This document shows, one piece after another, positions 52,921 through 64,000 of a DNA stretch of 64,000 nt. The translations under genes and the position numbers were made by a program. The stretch's first letter is position 1; each line of letters starts with the position of its first letter. The DNA lies in contig RPFO01000256.1 in the NCBI GenBank assembly GCA_009746045.1, positions 952,429 to 1,016,428 on the forward strand. Direction: 5' to 3'. The notes under the pieces were generated by a model. It was not told the origin of the DNA, made no database searches, and saw only the letters and a list, made by a program, of their open reading frames with translations. This DNA comes from Mesostigma viride (Eukaryota > Streptophyta > Mesostigmatophyceae > Mesostigmatales > Mesostigmataceae).

Positions 52921-53041
52921 AAGCAGGTATTCTCTGTTGGTTTTTAATATAGTTGGATAAATCTTTATAGGGAGGGGGGGAAGCTGCCGGCGCAGCTTAA
53001 CGTTGATCACCGGCTGAGCGGCTGTTTTATTTCGCAGGACA
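52921..53041. other. Flanking host DNA with an acceptor-like end
   Basis: About 120 bp of unique sequence separates the tandem repeat from the Gypsy-like element. It ends CTGTTTTATTTCGCAG/GACA, a good splice-acceptor pattern, just before the LTR. The GGACA at 53037-53041 is duplicated at 61552-61556. Confidence 0.5.
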
Positions 53042-53709
53042 TGTTACGTCCCAGCCCAGACACTCCTAGCCTGAGCTACGTAGCGAAAGATCTACCATGC
53101 CGGAATTAGGAAGATTCAAGGTGGCCTAATGCAGATTGCGCTTCACGACTGGGGTCGTGAGATATCTGGCACCGCGACTTGATGCCAAGCTAATTAATAC
53201 ACACTTATAATGGCTAGCAATACCAATTACAAATGGATAGTTGCCCCAGGTTTAATGTGTAGGCGTATTCGCACTTATCATTCATCAAACCAAGAGGACG
53301 AGACTCTCGTCCTCGGACCAATTTCACCTAGGTCTGCCACTACGCTGGCAAGGGGCGCCGACATGGCGCCGACCTTCCAAAGCATGCAGTCCACACAGGA
53401 TCCTCGGGTCGACATCGACCCTCGCCTACAGAATCCACGCATGAGTACAATATCTCAACTAGCTATAAAGTACGCAGCGCGGTGCGACTGCACCGGCCCC
53501 TAGAAGATACACGCATACAACAACCTAGGCCCAAAATAACTGGTCCGAATCACACAAACTGTCATAGTTCCATACAAAAGTCCTGACCAAGGGACAATTC
53601 CCAAATTAAGTCCCGAAATGAGTCCCGAAGTCCTACGGACCATGACAACAAGTCAAACTACATAATTTATTCCATTGTTACGTCCGTCCAAAAGGGCCGG
53701 GACGTAACA
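53042..53709 (-). repeat. Gypsy-like 3' LTR (5' LTR, in coding sense, at 60880-61551)
   Basis: The two LTRs differ by a 4-bp ATTA insertion (after CCAAA at about 61530) and isolated substitutions, so the insertion is fairly recent. A 97-codon frame inside each LTR (53210-53503, 61048-61341) is identical in both but shows no family signal. Confidence 0.92.
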
Positions 53710-56130
53710 CTCCTCCCCCCCCACGGGGGTCGGTAGTCCCTACCGTACAAGAGATAGAAAGGAAACAAGTAAGCTACTATAAGAGTACTATGTCCCAACC
53801 CCGGTTCACCCGCGGGTTAGTAATACCAATTCCTCTAGAGGTTGATACACAAGACCAACCCTGACGTAGTAGCATGAAACAGGATGACAGGATAATTCCA
53901 CTATCCGTCATAAAACTCTCACAACCATCTCAGCGACCGCCGTTGTTGGCGCGCCGATCCACTGGAACCATCTTAGGGGGCGCCACCGCGTGCCCTATCC
54001 CATCCACATAATTATGCACAGTCCATGTAATCCCGCGCAACTAGTCCCGAGGTCCTGAGCAGCCTCAAACTTGATGAAATGTTGACCATAGGGGTACTAT
54101 GTCCCAGCCCTTGTGCACCAAAGGGCCAGTGAAACCAGGTCCCCCCAGACTTGCCACGCAAGGGCAACTCTTTATATAGCCAATCGGGACTGTCAGCAGG
54201 AGGGAATATTTTTCATGCATACAACTTGATGATCCGGCCGACGAGGTGGCCAGTCATGTATCCCATCCAGCCGAAACCCAGTCTTACAGCGCGACTGATG
54301 CGCGTGATCACACGGCGATTAAGAGTACTACTAGCGTCGAAGACTGTGAGGCACAGCATGCAGTGCAGGCTCCATGCTCAGAAGCGAGGGCGTGCACCAG
54401 AAGAAACTGATCCATCGCCTCACTACCGACGGCTGTACGCGTCATCTCAAATACAGGCGCGCTGTGAGCCAACCGGCCATGCAACGTGGCCGTCCCTGAC
54501 CGCCGCTGGAGTGGCTGTATAGCGGGGGAAGCCCTAGCGTGGCCGCTAGAGTGCGCCTCCCATGCACCTGCGAACGCATGCAGGTGTCCGCAAGGCCCTA
54601 GTGTGTCCACTAGAGTGCGCCCCGCCGTCTCTATCCAGCACAGGAAACAGTCAAAGTCGATCAACACCGGAAACTTGGATAATATGGCACGTTAAGTGCC
54701 CAAAACTAGCAGGGCCCCAGCGTGTCCACTGGAGTGCGCCCTGCCAACTCCTCCACGAAGCTGCAGTAGTTTAGGCACAACACCACTCCGGCCGACGTGC
54801 ATAGACCGGAGCAGTCGCCGGTCCCCGCATTCCTTACTGCCAATGTGCCTGAACTCCACCGCAAGCGAGGGAAAACTCCTCAGCTCGCAGTCACACCCTC
54901 CGTGACACTTGCACAGCAAGAGCACGGTTGATGTTTGCGTAGGCCATAAGCATGTGATGCTCAAGGCCGCCGACGTGGACTGCATAGCGCCCGCAATGCC
55001 CGCACTTATATAATGCAATGGGCAGGTCGGGGAGTGACACGCCTTGCAGGAACTGCCGTATCAGTAACGTTGCCCCTGCGAGACACCGTGCTGCTCATGA
55101 AGTAGGGCCGAAACAACCCCGCAGTCCCCAACAAGAGCTCCTCGGGCTCGATCGCGCCCAGCCCCCAGGTGCTCAAGCACATACAGCGATCGTGGACCGG
55201 GGTCAATGCCGCGCACGACCGATCACCGCCTGTCCACCCCGCTTGACTGTCTTGCCCAGGATCCCCATTCCCGCAACAGAAACACGTCCCTAGGTATGCA
55301 GTCCTCACCGCGCATCGCCACATCCCCCACTCGAAGCTTGAAGGCCTCTCACCACCCCTGTACCAGTGCATGGCCATGGAGTAGAGTACGTTTTAAAGCC
55401 CACACAGCCCGCCCGCCATGCACATGGAACGCCCTGCTCTGAGTCCCTCATCCATGCAACCTCGTAGGCGCGCGGACACGAGCCACTTGCAAATCACGCT
55501 CGATCGGCCTCCACCAGTGGTGCAAGGAACAACTCCCTACCGAGCTCAGCCCACAGGAGGGACGCGAACACTGCGCGATGGTAGCCATGCACAGGGTCCT
55601 CTTCGGGACGACCCGTTCAAGCCCACCGCCAACTGCAGATTATCCCATAGAGAATATATCATGCAGAAAATATATTACATAGAAAATAGAGAATATCGAA
55701 AATATATAATATCCGCACGCTGGCGCATCGATCCCTGGCATGGCAGTAGAAGGGTCGTCGGATCCACGCGCGGCTGCGCATCGATCCCTGGCATGGCAGT
55801 AGAAGGGTCGTCGGATCCACGCGCGGCTGCGCGGTGGATTCCTACATAGATGGCCGGCTCGATCCAAAGCCGAACCGTGCCGATCATACAGGAGCTAGAT
55901 ATAGTTAAGAAGAGTATGGTATCATAAAGAAGTGTAGTGGACCAGTACAAGTACTTAGTATATAAAAGGTAGGTATAGTAGAGAAGTATATGGTATTATT
56001 AGTAGCCATCTGGTTTCATACGCTCTGCGACCCCTCCCCTTCCCCCGGGGACGACGCGTCCACGCGATCGTCCAATTACTGCCAAGGAGTCAAGGATGCT
56101 GGACCGCCGGGCGCTCGTGTGTAATGCTAT
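53710..56130. other. Gypsy-like element, distal region without recognisable genes
   Basis: This 2.4-kb region occupies the position where RT and integrase would lie. Short frames exist on both strands, but none contains RT, RNase H or integrase motifs. A motif like GTGTCCACTAGAGTGCGCC recurs near 54540-54560, 54605-54620 and 54725-54740. A 53-bp unit containing TCGATCCCTGGCATGGCAG is tandemly duplicated at 55727-55832. Confidence 0.6.
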
Positions 56131-56134
56131 GTGC

Positions 56135-56470
56135 CCTATACTCGCTGTCAGGGCACCAAAAGGAACCATCGGGAAACCAAACCACTCGCCGGCGCACGCG
56201 AATGTCCACATCCTGCGCGTCCAAAGTCGAGCCCAATGATGATGTCCGCTGCGCCCAGCGGTGCGATGGTCGCAGCCAGGTCGAACGGGGTGCCTTGCAG
56301 CACACCTTTGATCTCTGCCAGACCGGGCGATTGGTGTTGGCGACCATCCGAGTGGGTCAAATGCACGGCCGTCCGGTGTGGGGGCTGGGCGTCAGGCCCA
56401 GCCGGCGCACTAGTGCCGCGTTGAGGAAGGACGTGGAAGCGCCTGCATCAAGTTTCGTTTAAGTGGCCAG
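56135..56470 (-). pseudogene. Gypsy-like aspartic protease fragment, frame-broken
   Basis: On the minus strand one frame reads KLDAGASTSFLNAALVRRLG (about 56456-56397), where DAGAS corresponds to the DTGA/DSGA active-site loop. A second frame further on reads TIAPLGAADIIIGLDFG (about 56270-56220), the typical C-terminal strand of Ty3/Gypsy proteases. The two are separated by a stop and a frame change. In Gypsy elements protease follows gag, as here. Confidence 0.65.
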
Positions 56471-56544
56471 CCGGAGCGGCTGCTTAGGTTTTAGCGGGCA
56501 AGTGTTCGAAGCGCGTCATTGGTGAATTACTAGGGAACTTGGGT

Positions 56545-57060
56545 TTCCCCGCGAAACTCCAACCGCACGTTCAGATTTCCAAATCTCAAGTAAAGTTCGG
56601 CGCAACTTTCTGAACGGGGGCAGTTGACGAGCAGCATTCCTCCGGACGAATGAATTGCGTTCCATACTTGCGCAAAATTTTGAAAGGTAGCTTGCGTGCA
56701 GCCCTACTAAAATTTGCGCGCACGTTCAGATTTCCAAATCTCAAGTAAATTTCGGCGGAACATTCTGAACGGGGGTAGTTGGCGGGCAGCGTTCCTCCAG
56801 ACGAATGAAATGCGTTCCATACTAGCGCAAAATTTTGAAAGGTAGCTTGCGTGCAGCCCTACTAAAATTTGCGCGAAGTGTGGGACTGAAAATTCGTAAC
56901 GGAAACTTTTTGGTAGTTGCCGTCACTTCCTCTTGTGCAAACGTGTGGGAGTGAAAATTCGTAACGGAAACGTTTTGGTAGTTGCCGTCACTTCATTCTG
57001 CGCGAGTGTTGGGCTGAAAATTCGTAACGGAAACTTTTTGGTAGTTGGCGTCACTCCCTT
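56545..57060. repeat. Short direct repeats between gag and protease
   Basis: Two copies of a roughly 160-bp unit (starting GCACGTTCAGATTTCCAAAT, about 56563 and 56720) are followed by three copies of a unit with AAAATTCGTAACGGAAAC and TTTTGGTAGTTG. They fill the gap between the gag and protease fragments and are non-coding. From 57060 to 57700 nothing recognisable remains. Confidence 0.7.
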
Positions 57061-57752
57061 TGGTTCGACTGAAAATTCGCTGAAATTCGCTGAATTCGTA
57101 CCGTAGCCTAATTTTTAGTACCTCGAAGTGACGGGGCACCTAAAAATTTGCCCACAAGTACACTTGGCAGCGCGCTCACCGGGAAAAATTGTACAGCCGC
57201 TCCGGCGGGCCACTTGAACGAATTGTAATGGTGTCGACCAAAAACTAGGCATCCATGACGGTTGGTTGGCCGTGTCTGAATATATTATTACAATCTCATA
57301 TATAAAATATCCCATTACCGCCAACGGTACCCTATATAAAACCACTAGTGCTAGACGCCTAATAGTAATTTCCCATTACCGCCAACGGCGTCTATGCATG
57401 GGGTCAGTGTATGATTCCAAACACCCCCCTTACTGCTGATAGCATGATAACAGGGTGACCTGCTACTGTGCAGGACCAATGCACCCTTGGTATTTGGTAC
57501 AGATGTGGGGCAAAACAGACACCCCCCCCTTGCCCTACACAGGTGGGCATTCTCAGAATGGCTAAGGTGGCCAGCCACTAGGACTGGAAAAGCGCACCGG
57601 AATGAACATATTATAAAAATATAATTATTAGTTAAATATACTAATATAGTAATATATATTATAGTATACTTCCCAGCGGCAAACTCGTAACCGGCCACTG
57701 CTGGTGACTCAAAGGTCGCACGCTGTCCGGAGGCTAGTCGTGAGCCTCGATC

Positions 57753-59395
57753 TCAATGACCGCGCGCAGCACGCCCTTGGTAGAACTCATCGCTGGCGGC
57801 CGCGGCTGCTGGTGCTGAGTCGTGAACTGCCGGGCCTGCTGGCGCCCGCTCATCCGCGTTGCGGGGCTTGTCCCTTGGGCCGGAGGAGTCCGGGCGACTG
57901 CCGAACGCCGGGCCTGAAAACCTGGGCTCGGTCTCCCCCGTGCCACGTCCAGCGTGCCTGCTACGGAGTTTGGGGCAGTCGCGCCTGAGGTGACCCACCT
58001 CAAAGCACATGAAGCAACGGGCTTTACTCGCGTCGATGGCGTTGAGGCCATGGTCAGCGTTCCCGTCCTCCAGGTCATCGGGGGAGTCCTCGTTCCCCTC
58101 GCCGTCGTGCGGGGGACCTGATCGGAAGAAACGACGCACCGATGGTGCGCGCCCGCGAGCCACGACGTCGGCCACCTGCAGAAGATACCTCTGGATATTC
58201 AAGATGTCCCACTCCTTCCATGGGACCTCAGCGTAGTGTTTGAATACCTCGTCCTGCAGCTCGGGACAGAGTGCCTCGATGAACCTGATCTTGTACTCGT
58301 ACCAGGTCATGTCGGTCAGATAAGCGGCGCTGGACTCAAACTTGGACAGAAACTCGCGATATGGGGTGGTCCCCTGGCGCAGCTTGCCGAAGGCGAGTCG
58401 CTCGTGGAGCTCCGCGTCTGGGGGTATCAACTTGCGGCGCACCCGGTCCATCAGCTCCTCCACGGTTTGCGGGTATGACTGGGATGCGATGCTCTCACAG
58501 TTCAAGATGCTCACCACCGAGGGGTCCATGCAGGTGTTAACCACGTGCGGGATCAGATCACAGGTGGCCAGCTGCCAGCTGTGCATGGTGATTGCGCCAG
58601 ATGGTATACTGCTGTTGCCACATGCGTCCGGGCCATTCGTCGACCTCTCGCGGTTTCATATCCGCGTGCAGCTTGGGTACATTCTTGAAATTGGGCATCG
58701 GTGGGGCCTTTACCGCGTTGGTGATGGGCCCACCGACGTCTACGTAGGGGATGGAGCCGAATGCGGGGGGCTGCGACCGGGGGAGAGATCCGGACCTAGA
58801 CGGCGTACCGTGAATCCCCCGCACCTGTACCGATGAGGGATGTTCGTACCCCGGGTCATCCAATGCCACCCTGCTGAAATTAAGATTGCTGACGACCGCA
58901 GGCGAGTGGACCATGCTGCTGTCCTGCGCCCGAGGTCGCTGCGGTTGGGGGACGTGTCGCTGGACGGGTGTCTGAGTCCCCTCGTCGTGTGCGGTGGCGC
59001 TGCTTCTGTCACCCCCTAGCCGGACCCGTGGCCTATGAGCTCCAAAGGGTGGGTCCTGTGCCCCTGGTTCCTCGATATCCTCCACGGCCCCCTCCAAATC
59101 GCCGAAATATTCGCCATCTGCCCCGGTGTCCTCACCGTCATCCTCAGAGTTCCACAACACCATGGGTAGTAGGGAAGCACTGCCAAAGGACACTCGACGC
59201 CTGCCCCGGTGTGTTGTGGCCGGCGGAGGTCCCATGGAGCGGCCGCGCCCAGCCCAGGGCTGCGATGGTCGCTCCGTGGCTGGCAGAGCATGATAACGGT
59301 AGCATGCGTGTTTTCATTCTCGTGCCCTGTCTGCTCAGGATACCGCGGCGGCCGCTGTGGTCGTTGCTGCTGTTGCTGCGGTTGCTGCTGCGGTA

Positions 59396-59434
<39 letters not shown>

Positions 59435-59748
59435 GCCGATGCTGCTGCTGCCGCTGCCGCTGCAGCAGCTGCTGCTGCTGCTGCTGGAAACCCCCCTGGA
59501 GCATCTCCTGGCTGCGCCCGTCCCCCCCTTGTTCCAACCTGGAGTCTGGACTGTCACCATCTGACTGATGAATCTCTGCGGCCCTGGTCTCTGAATCCTG
59601 GGGAGCCTTCCGCAGGTCTCTCCATGACCTCACCTGTACCTGTCCCTACTTGGACGTGCGGTGGTACCTCTACCACCTCTATACCTTGCTCGTGGTTGTC
59701 TCCCTGTTCTATCTCGCTGTTGACAGGTTCTCTCCGTTTTCGTGGCAT
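57753..59748 (-). pseudogene. Gypsy-like Gag with polyglutamine tract and CCHC knuckle, frame-broken
   Basis: Translation probably starts at 59748 (MPRKRREPVNSEIEQGDNHE) and passes through three more frames, 59633-59240, 59235-58560 and 58586-57753. A CAG-rich stretch (about 59370-59490) encodes a long Gln tract. The last frame has a retrotransposon Gag-type capsid region (YPQTVEELMDRVRRKLIP and LRQGTTPYREFLSKFESSAA) and a CCHC knuckle, CFMCFEVGHLRRDC, near 57985-58030. Ends in Pro/Ala/Ser-rich sequence. The frame breaks mean no full-length Gag can be made from this sequence as given. Confidence 0.75.
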
Positions 59749-60879
59749 GGTGCTCGTACCGATACCTTACACAGCAGGCAACACCTCCCCAGAAAGAAAG
59801 AGAGAGAGGGAGAGAGTGCAACCACGTGCTATAGATCTTATATATGTAGGACCTAGTACTATTCCCTATAGTAATAATCCCCTCTATTGTCTGCTAGGGC
59901 CAATGGTCAACTGAGAGAAGGTAACTGTAACTGCTGTCCCCTCCCCCTGACTGCTGATCGTGGGTGGCTTGGAGCATTCATGAGTGGTGTGCATCCCCTC
60001 AGGCAATGGCATGTGTTCCCTAACAAACCTATCTGCATCTGTAATGTTATCAAACCCCTTCCACCTGGCAATAGAGCCCTTATCCTTAATGTATTCCTCA
60101 CATGCCCTGTAGGGACGTAATGCATTATAGGCTAGCAGAAGCTTGCAAGAAGGAAAAGGGGAATCCCAGGAATACCTCTAAGTGCAGTGCAGTTACCACA
60201 TAACGCAACGAGGAAGAAGACGGAATCTAACACAGCACACGCCCCAGCCTTCCGCGGCAAAGGGCTATACAATTTATAAGCACACGGAGGTAGACACCGT
60301 CAACACAGTCGGCAACAGCCAGACGGTATCCACCCCCACGACAGGTCAAACAATGAATGGTCGTCATCCGCAACTTCCATTCGCACCAACGACATTCACA
60401 ACCTATGGAGGCACAACGTATAACAAGAACCCCCTACGCGTGCGGACCCGGAGAGAAAGCGAGCACGCCAGCTAGCCTTCCACAGGCATAGCTTGCAAAG
60501 AAAGAATCCTAACTATAGGGGACGTACCATCGTCGATGACGTAAATCCCTCCTGAGCTGGCCGCCACCCGGTGTCGTTGAAGGCAAGCCCTGGCCGCCAC
60601 TGGATGTCGTTGAAAACAGGAGAGATGAGCGCTATCGTTGACAGCACCTCACCACAGGACTATTGCTAGCCCCGCCGAGTATCCCGGACTGGCCGCTTGC
60701 TGCCTAGGTCGTCGTTGAATCCCTTTACGGGCTGGCCGCCGACCTGTCAGCAATCGTTGAATTCCGGAACCTCTATCTACGCCAAGCACCGCCCTGGTTT
60801 CCTAATTGGCTTCCCGAACCCTCGATCTCCGCGAGAGTTAGCTGACCTCTCCAGCACATTTCCTCCGATAACCATGCAG
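59749..60879 (-). other. Gypsy-like 5' leader between LTR and gag
   Basis: About 1.1 kb without recognisable coding content. It includes short repeats around GGCCGCCACCTGG/GTCGTTGA words (60540-60770). No clear TGG-starting primer site was found next to the LTR. Confidence 0.55.
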
Positions 60880-61579
60880 TGTTACGTCCCAGCCCAGACA
60901 CTCCTAGCCTGAGCTACGTAGCGAAAGATCTACCATGCCGGAATTAGGAAGATTCAAGGTGGCCTAATGCAGATTGCGCTTCACGACTGGGGTCGTGAGA
61001 TATCTGGCACCGCGACTTGATGCCAAGCTAATTAATACACACTTATAATGGCTAGCAATACCAATTACAAATGGATAGTTGCCCCAGGTTTAATGTGTAG
61101 GCGTATTCGCACTTATCATTCATCAAACCAAGAGGACGAGACTCTCGTCCTCGGACCAATTTCACCTAGGTCTGCCACTACGCTGGCAAGGGGCGCCGAC
61201 ATGGCGCCGACCTTCCAAAGCATGCAGTCCACACAGGATCCTCGGGTCGACATCGACCCTCGCCTACAGAATCCACGCATGAGTACAATATCTCAACTAG
61301 CTATAAAGTACGCAGCGCGGTGCGACTGCACCGGCCCCTAGAAGATACACGCATACAACAACCTAGGCCCAAAATAACTGGTCCGAATCACACAAACTGT
61401 CATAGTTCCATACAAAAGTCCTGACCAAGGGACAATTCCCAAATTAAGTCCCGAAATGAGTCCTGAAGTCCTACGGACCATGACAACAAGTCAAACTACA
61501 TAATTTATTCCATTGTTACGTCCGTCCAAAATTAAGGGCCGGGACGTAACAGGACACACGGGTGTTTTCAACAGGAAAG

Positions 61580-61914
61580 ACGCAAGGTATGGCTCGAAAG
61601 CCCAAGCATAATTGAGCCGCTTCGGCTGGCGGCAGCAAGGGAAAGGGTCCTATGAAGAAAACGCGCCCCAGTGGTCCTCCTGGCCGTAAGGGAAGTGCGT
61701 CGTGTGATCCCAATGACTCATCGATCCCAATGACGCCAGGCGCCAACGTTATTGTGGTTCCAGAGACAACGAGCGGTAACAGCCGGGACGTTCAGACTTC
61801 CGATCCTAACAAAACTATACTTTTAGACGAAGCTTGTCCCAAAAAGAATTGCTGCTGCGCTACTTGCAACGCTGACGTACATGTGCATATCTGTTTGCAC
61901 GGAATGACAAAAAG
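61580..61914 (+). pseudogene. Small host-like exon with an in-frame TGA
   Basis: From ATG at about 61590 the frame reads MARKPKHN, a TGA, then AASAGGSKGKGPMKKTRPSG and 80 more residues to a GTAAAC donor-like site at 61915. The C-terminal part has a Cys cluster (CPKKNCCCATCNADVHVHIC) that could bind metal. The Lys/Arg/Ser/Gly-rich N-terminus resembles the start of nuclear proteins, but no family is recognised. It lies just beyond the Gypsy-like insertion, which sits at a likely splice acceptor (…TTTCGCAG), so this may be the remnant of an interrupted exon. Confidence 0.4.
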
Positions 61915-62035
61915 GTAAACACTTAATCCCTGCCTCCACCCTCCCTCGGCAGCAGGCTTCTTCCTTACTCCGCTCCCTTCTTCCCTACATTGAATTCTTC
62001 CTTGCATAAACGTTGGCATGCTTGTGTGTTTAGGT

Positions 62036-64000
<1,965 letters not shown>

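Larger units (their letters stand above)
53042..61551 (-). mobile_element. Gypsy-like LTR element with gag and protease only
   Basis: LTRs at 53042-53709 and 60880-61551 (668 and 672 bp) start TGTTACGTCCC and end GGGACGTAACA, and GGACA is duplicated. The coding strand is minus: gag lies near the 60880 end, and a polypurine tract (GTGGGGGGGGAGGAG on the minus strand, complement of about 53710-53724) directly precedes the distal LTR. Gag with a CCHC knuckle and a retropepsin fragment in that order fit Ty3/Gypsy. No RT, RNase H or integrase was found in the remaining sequence, so this is a non-autonomous or deleted element. Confidence 0.85.

Noticed and set aside
54151-55849. Several 70-145 codon ORFs in the Gypsy-like element
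   Set aside because: No retroelement motif, no supported start or splice sites, and overlapping frames on both strands.
59357-59570. Ala/Cys-rich plus-strand ORFs
   Set aside because: Translations of the complement of the CAG-rich Gln tract in the minus-strand gag.

Overview
The window reads as repeat-dominated eukaryotic nuclear DNA. It has GT-AG introns, LTR retrotransposons, a tyrosine-recombinase retrotransposon, minisatellites, and no bacterial-type operons or ribosome-binding sites. The element types (Copia elements, a split-direct-repeat PAT/kangaroo-like element, a CACTA-ended element) would fit a large green-algal or charophyte genome. That host assignment is inference; no conserved host gene proves it.

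The main structure is a nest of insertions whose boundaries can be set from target-site duplications and from comparing copies inside the window. A Copia-type element, copy A, runs from before base 1 to its 3' LTR at 51855-52262. It is split twice. The first insert, 1068-28202, is a giant element with inverted termini starting GGGTGGTCCCACGCGG and a 4-bp duplication, TGTA. The second, 31859-51280, has CACTATACTATAAA termini and a 2-bp duplication, AG. The giant element carries a three-exon DDE-type transposase candidate on the minus strand (6478-2752), two minisatellite arrays in inverted orientation (8295-11046) and a very long multi-exon gene of unknown function (11595-27908). A second Copia family (13064-20883, duplication GCTTG) sits inside a coding exon of that gene. 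The CACTA-ended element contains a PAT-like retrotransposon with split direct repeats (31955-37456) and a 51-bp minisatellite. Inside that minisatellite lies copy B (39562-48044, duplication GAGGG), a complete relative of copy A.

From 52263 the window leaves copy A. It passes through a 148-bp hairpin-bearing tandem repeat, then a gag-protease-only Gypsy-like element on the minus strand (53042-61551, duplication GGACA), then a small host-like exon (61580-61914), and ends in about 1.96 kb of CCTG tetranucleotide repeat.

Three signals stand out. (1) A family of about 26 near-perfect 22-bp palindromes centred on CTGCAG, seen only in the giant element and mostly in its introns and intergenic DNA. 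(2) Both Copia families appear to encode integrase upstream of the aspartic protease (gag-INT-PR-RT-RH), not the usual PR-INT order, and both have AGTT...AACT LTR ends in place of TG...CA. (3) The giant element itself, about 19.3 kb once the nested Copia is subtracted, whose long gene has phase-0 introns. Many frame breaks are repaired by adding one base to a G, C or A run, so homopolymer under-calling in the assembly is a serious alternative to gene decay.
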